DNA of 21,923 bases from Pelargonium cotyledonis (Eukaryota; Streptophyta; Magnoliopsida; Geraniales; Geraniaceae): NCBI GenBank assembly GCA_036897625.1, contig JAYMTA010001077.1:1-21923 (forward strand). Direction: 5' to 3'. Every line of letters begins with the position of its first letter. Within the stretch, counting starts at the first letter, position 1. The position numbers and the translations under genes are program-made. Below are positions 18,784-21,923 of the stretch, piece after piece. The notes below the pieces were generated by a model that was given only the letters and a program-made list of their open reading frames with translations, had not been told where the DNA came from and did not search any database.

Positions 18784-18814
18784 GTTGACTGATATACCTC
18801 TTATATCAGTCAAC
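18784..18814. repeat. Perfect 13-bp hairpin with 5-nt loop
   Basis: GTTGACTGATATA and TATATCAGTCAAC flank the loop cctct. No T-run or other terminator context follows. It is probably the core of a small MITE (aaaacggacatcggttgactgat style) rather than an RNA signal. Confidence 0.75.
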
Positions 18815-19142
18815 TAACACCCACTTAACTCTAATATATTACTACCATCAGTTTCACATGCATCTGTTGCAAATATAGTTTATTAGTATCAATTTTAAAT
18901 TTTATTCTCATCAGTAAAAAATTTCTATATTCGCAACTCTTTTATACATTAATAGAGCCATTTGTCAAAATGTTGAAAAAAACAGTTCTGCACCCTACAT
19001 TTGAATACAGAAGGATGCCAGTACATAGTTAGAAGCGATTATTGCCAACATTTCTAGCAACATTTATTTTTTAATGATGCAAAAAAAAAAAAAAGAAAAG
19101 GTGCTAATAAACTAAATAAAGACAGATGTATGGGGTTAAAAC

Positions 19143-19290
19143 TTAACAAATTGCAGTCAATGTCATCAGTTTCATTGTTCATTGTTTATTGTTAAGTTTC
19201 TTTTATCAATAAAATAAGCTTGAGTGTGATGTATTTGGCATTTGGTTCAATTAACATATTGCAGCCAATGTCATCAGTTTCATTGTTTTG
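19143..19290. repeat. 108-bp tandem repeat, shared 37-bp head
   Basis: TTAACAAATTGCAGTCAATG at 19143 recurs as TTAACATATTGCAGCCAATG at 19251, and both continue TCATCAGTTTCATTGTT. Only two mismatches occur in 37 bp; the rest of the unit is diverged or unrelated. Confidence 0.75.
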
Positions 19291-19537
19291 CATTCTAAAT
19301 TATTCAATTAAGAAAAGCTACTTCATCTTCCAATTTAACATAAATTAGTAGATCATCAGTTCACACTTGAAATACATGTCTAATTTTCTGATCGATTAAT
19401 TTGTCCATGTTCAGACCCAGAACTTGCCTCTAACCATAAGCTTGTCTATATATGTTGAATGAGTTGTGATGATTTTAAGTAGATCATGGCTTTGAGGTTT
19501 TTATAAAGTTCTGTTGAAAATTGAAAAAAAAATATCA

Positions 19538-20850
19538 GAATGTTTATGACGATCCTATTCTGTGTACACTTAAATCGAATCTTAATTTATCACGATTATT
19601 TTGGACCATGATATTTTTTTTCTTGGGTTAAATGGTGTAGAAAAATTGAAAAACTGATCAAAATGTTTAGGGTTAATTGTTTTCAGGTCCCCTGTACTGC
19701 CTGTTTTTTTAGAGTTAACCCTTGTACTCCGACTTTAGTTGTTTCGAACCCTGGACTGTACTGTTTTATTATTTCACCCCTGAAACCTGCTGTAGCCGGT
19801 AGACTCATGCCACGTCAGACGTCCAACGTCGCTAATGTATGGCCAAAACTATAAAAAACAACGAGTCCAGGAGTTCTTGAAGCATTTCACCCAAATAAAA
19901 AAAAAAAAATAATAAATTTGTAATTAATTTGTTTGTTCTCTTTGAGCTTTTTTTTATACATATCTCAAGGTTATTGGGCATATGAAGCTTTTTTTCGGTG
20001 CTGTTGGATTTGAAGGCGATTGGGAGTAGAGTCACTGTGGTTGACAATGAGTGGGTCTCGATTGGGGGTCGCAAAAAATGTCACATTTTTTTTTACAGTT
20101 ATGGCAGAGCCAAATCTGAGGCTTGTGTTTCAGTTCAGCGGCAAGCTGGAGTGTAGTCCTCAAGTTTTTCATATTCAAGGGAACGAATGGCATGCGGTTT
20201 TCACTTGCAAGTTCAGTTGCAGATACTCTGATGATCGGAAATAGAGGAAGGGAGGATAGTGAAATTTGGTCCCTTAATTTATGTTTAATTTTTTGCATTT
20301 TTTCTATAAAAAATTATCTATAAGACTCTTTTAGATTTTGACTTTCTTATGCTTATACAAAAAACTTTATTATGGGTTTTGTTGCCAAAAAAAAAAAAAA
20401 AAGTTTTATATGCCCACTAAGCTTATGATATGCCATAAACAAGCTTGAACAAAATAATCAAATTTTTTACAATTTTTTATTTTTTATTTTTATTTGGGTG
20501 AAATGCTTCAAGACCCCCTGAACTCGTATTTTTTTAGTTTTGTCCCATACATTAGCCGCGTTGGACATTTGTCATGGCATGCCTACGTGGCACAACCGGT
20601 GACATGGCATGGGTCAACCGGCTACAGCAGGTTTCAGGGGTTGAAATAATAAAAAAGTCAAGTTCAGGGTTTGAAACGACTAAAGTTCGAGTATAAGGGT
20701 TAACTCTAAGAAAAACGACAGTCCAAGGGACCTGGAAACAATTAACCCAAATGTTTATGGCGATCCTATTATGTGTACAATGAAATAGGATGTTTGTCAC
20801 GATTATTTTGGATTATGATGTTTTAGTTTTCTTGGATGAAATGATTTTGA
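19538..20850. repeat. 122-bp tandem repeat split by the Mutator-like element
   Basis: The unit at 19538-19640 (aatgtttatgacgatcctat ... tcacgattattttgga) recurs at 20750-20850 (aatgtttatggcgatcctat ... tcacgattattttgga). With the element 19670-20748 and one copy of its 9-bp duplication removed, the two units are adjacent with a period of about 122 bp. The repeat therefore predates the insertion. Confidence 0.75.
19670..20748. mobile_element. Mutator-like element (MULE) with long TIRs and 9-bp target duplication
   Basis: The ends are GGGTTAATTGTTTTCAGGTC and, on the other strand, GGGTTAATTGTTTCCAGGTC. The inverted repeats extend over about 231 bp at the left (19670-19900) and 261 bp at the right (20488-20748) at roughly 80 percent identity, down to cacccaaataaaa. 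AAATGTTTA flanks both sides exactly (19661-19669 and 20749-20757), the 9-bp duplication typical of MULEs. The 590-bp interior is noncoding by appearance, so the element is non-autonomous. The middle (about 20010-20250) is less AT-rich and may be captured sequence. Confidence 0.88.
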
Positions 20851-21074
20851 ATTATTCTCACGTTACTGGTTGTATCCGGTTTGGATGTGCCACGTTAGCT
20901 TAGGGTGACTCCTAATCGTCATGCAACCCAAGATTTTAGTCTATGTCATGCCTCAGCTGTGATAGATGGAACTGCAATGTTTCATTTTTTTGAGGCAACC
21001 ACGGCAAAAACGACGTCGTTTTTGCGTTCCTGCCTCAAAAAATAAAATAAAACGTTGCCGTTTGGATTATAATG
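20810..21074. repeat. Truncated upstream copy of the foldback element
   Basis: This stretch repeats the flank and left arm of the downstream element: ttggattatgatgtttt (20810) matches ttggattataatgtttt (21063), then ggttgtatccggtttg, atcgtcatgcaacccaagat and ctgtgatagatggaac match 21205-21320. Its right arm stops after about 30 bp (aacgttgccgtttgg). It keeps the central palindrome: 22 nt, perfectly symmetrical, at 21004-21025, with core GACGTC. Confidence 0.75.
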
Positions 21075-21083
21075 TTTTTCTTC

Positions 21084-21609
21084 TTGAGTTAAATGATTTT
21101 GTCTCTCCTGTAGTGACATTTTTTGTAGCTATAACCCCTAATTAGGGTTGAGCATGTTTTGAGCCCTTGGAATCCACTATTTTCTTAATTAATCACACGC
21201 CACCTGTTGTATCCGATTTGAATGTGTCACGTCAGTCTAGGGTGACACCTAATCATCATGCAACCCAAGATTTTACTCCATGCTATGCTTTAGCTGTGAT
21301 AGATGGAACCACAATGTTTCATTATTTGAGGCAACCACACCAAAAACGCCGTGGTTTTTGCGTTCCTGCCTCAAAAAATAAAATGAAACGTTGTCGTTCC
21401 ATCTATTACAGTTGAAATATAATGTGTACTTATGGCGTGATCTAAAATCTTAGGTGCCATGATGACGTGTCACATCAAAACTAGCTACAACTGATAATGT
21501 GAGCTTAATTAAATAAATGGATTACAATGGCTCAAAACAAGCTAAGCCCGAATTAAGGGCTATAGCAGTAAAAAGTTTCAGTCTAGGGGAGGTAAAACCA
21601 TTTAACCAT
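21084..21609. mobile_element. Foldback/MULE-like inverted-repeat element
   Basis: The whole 526 bp folds on itself. The left arm (ttgagttaaatgattttgtc, gttttgagcccttggaatcc, tcttaattaatcacac, ctgtgatagatggaacc) matches in order the complement of the right arm (ggttaaatggttttacctcc, gttttgagccattgtaatcc, tttaattaagctcac, ctgtaatagatggaacg). The centre lies near 21335-21375, between tgaggca and tgcctca. A 9-bp tttttcttc occurs at 21075-21083 and 21610-21618 as a possible target duplication, though in T-rich DNA. No coding capacity. Confidence 0.75.
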
Positions 21610-21778
21610 TTTTTCTTCTATTTATTCATTTTCCAATCTAATGCTGCCAAATCTACTCGATACGTACGAAGACGAGTTATTAAACTCTCCAGCAAGAATT
21701 CTTTAGTTTTGTGACTGAGAGCATTTTTGAAATATTTCCAAAAGAGGGTAACTTATCCATAATAATAACAACTTCAAA

Positions 21779-21923
21779 CTATTCATCTAAAACCATACCT
21801 TCTAATGTAATTATCTCGTGGGCGATTTTCTGAAGCTCGTGAGATTGAACCTCAACAATTTTGTTTCCGGTCATCTCGAATTTGAGGTAGCGGCTGGTAA
21901 CATATTTTTTTTTTTGCCGGGTA
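21779..21923 (-). CDS. Possible coding exon of an unidentified minus-strand gene (partial)
   Basis: On the minus strand a frame is open from the window edge to TAG at 21781-21779. The best part, 21893-21799, encodes 31 residues beginning RYLKFEMTGNKIVEVQ and continuing SHELQKIAHEIITLE; charged and hydrophobic residues alternate as in real protein. It is followed by a GTATGG donor-like site at 21798 and preceded by an AG, but the upstream tract is A-rich instead of pyrimidine-rich, so the exon start is uncertain. I do not recognise the family. It could be a fragment inside repeats. Confidence 0.3.
   Translation of the reverse strand, partial: TRQKKKYVTSRYLKFEMTGNKIVEVQSHELQKIAHEIITLEGMVLDE

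Noticed and set aside
18784..18814. Rho-independent-type terminator or microRNA precursor
   Set aside because: Terminators of that kind do not apply to plant nuclear DNA, and a 13-bp stem with 5-nt loop is too short for a plant microRNA precursor.

Overview
The window is nuclear DNA of a flowering plant, most likely a eudicot. Intergenic DNA is AT-rich, genes are split by GT-AG introns with pyrimidine-rich acceptors, leaders are CT-rich and carry telo-boxes, and many nested plant-type transposable elements are present. The species cannot be named from the sequence.

Three genes are clear, all on the plus strand. (1) A six-exon bHLH transcription factor of the bHLH130/FBH4 type (4247-6180). 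Its first exon carries an in-frame TAG next to runs of 18 C and 10 G, so the allele is either broken or wrongly sequenced there. (2) A two-exon RABA4-type Rab GTPase (9019-11501) with all GTP-binding motifs, a twin-cysteine prenylation tail, a TATA box and a telo-box leader. (3) The first coding exon of a UVI4/GIG1 (POLYCHOME) APC/C-inhibitor gene (13664-14044). I could not find its remaining exons in the 7.9 kb that follow. A possible coding exon of an unidentified minus-strand gene sits at the right edge.

Region by region: 1-732 is the end of a hAT transposon that runs off the left edge. 800-3440 holds a possible SINE, a CACTA MITE with a 3-bp target duplication inside a larger inverted repeat, and a Stowaway MITE with TA duplication. 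3700-6400 is the bHLH gene. 6600-8400 is intergenic with degenerate tandem repeats. 8600-11600 is the Rab gene. 11870-12700 has a 20-bp and a 244-bp tandem duplication. 13440-14044 is the promoter, leader and first exon of the UVI4-like gene. From 14480 to 21610 the DNA is almost entirely mobile: a Ty3/gypsy LTR flanked by both a polypurine tract and a primer-binding site, enclosed by a distant inverted repeat; a GC-rich island of unknown origin; small MITE-like hairpins; a 1.08-kb Mutator-like element with a perfect 9-bp target duplication; and a foldback element with a truncated tandem copy.

The three genes do not form a pathway. They act in transcription (flowering and stomatal bHLH family), post-Golgi secretion (RABA4) and control of the anaphase-promoting complex and endoreduplication (UVI4/GIG1). 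The bHLH130 and UVI4 neighbourhood recalls Arabidopsis chromosome 2 (At2g42280 and At2g42260), so the gene order looks ancestral and the space between the genes has been filled with transposons. I see no candidate for an entirely new biological system; the most unusual things are the transposon architectures and the disrupted bHLH exon.
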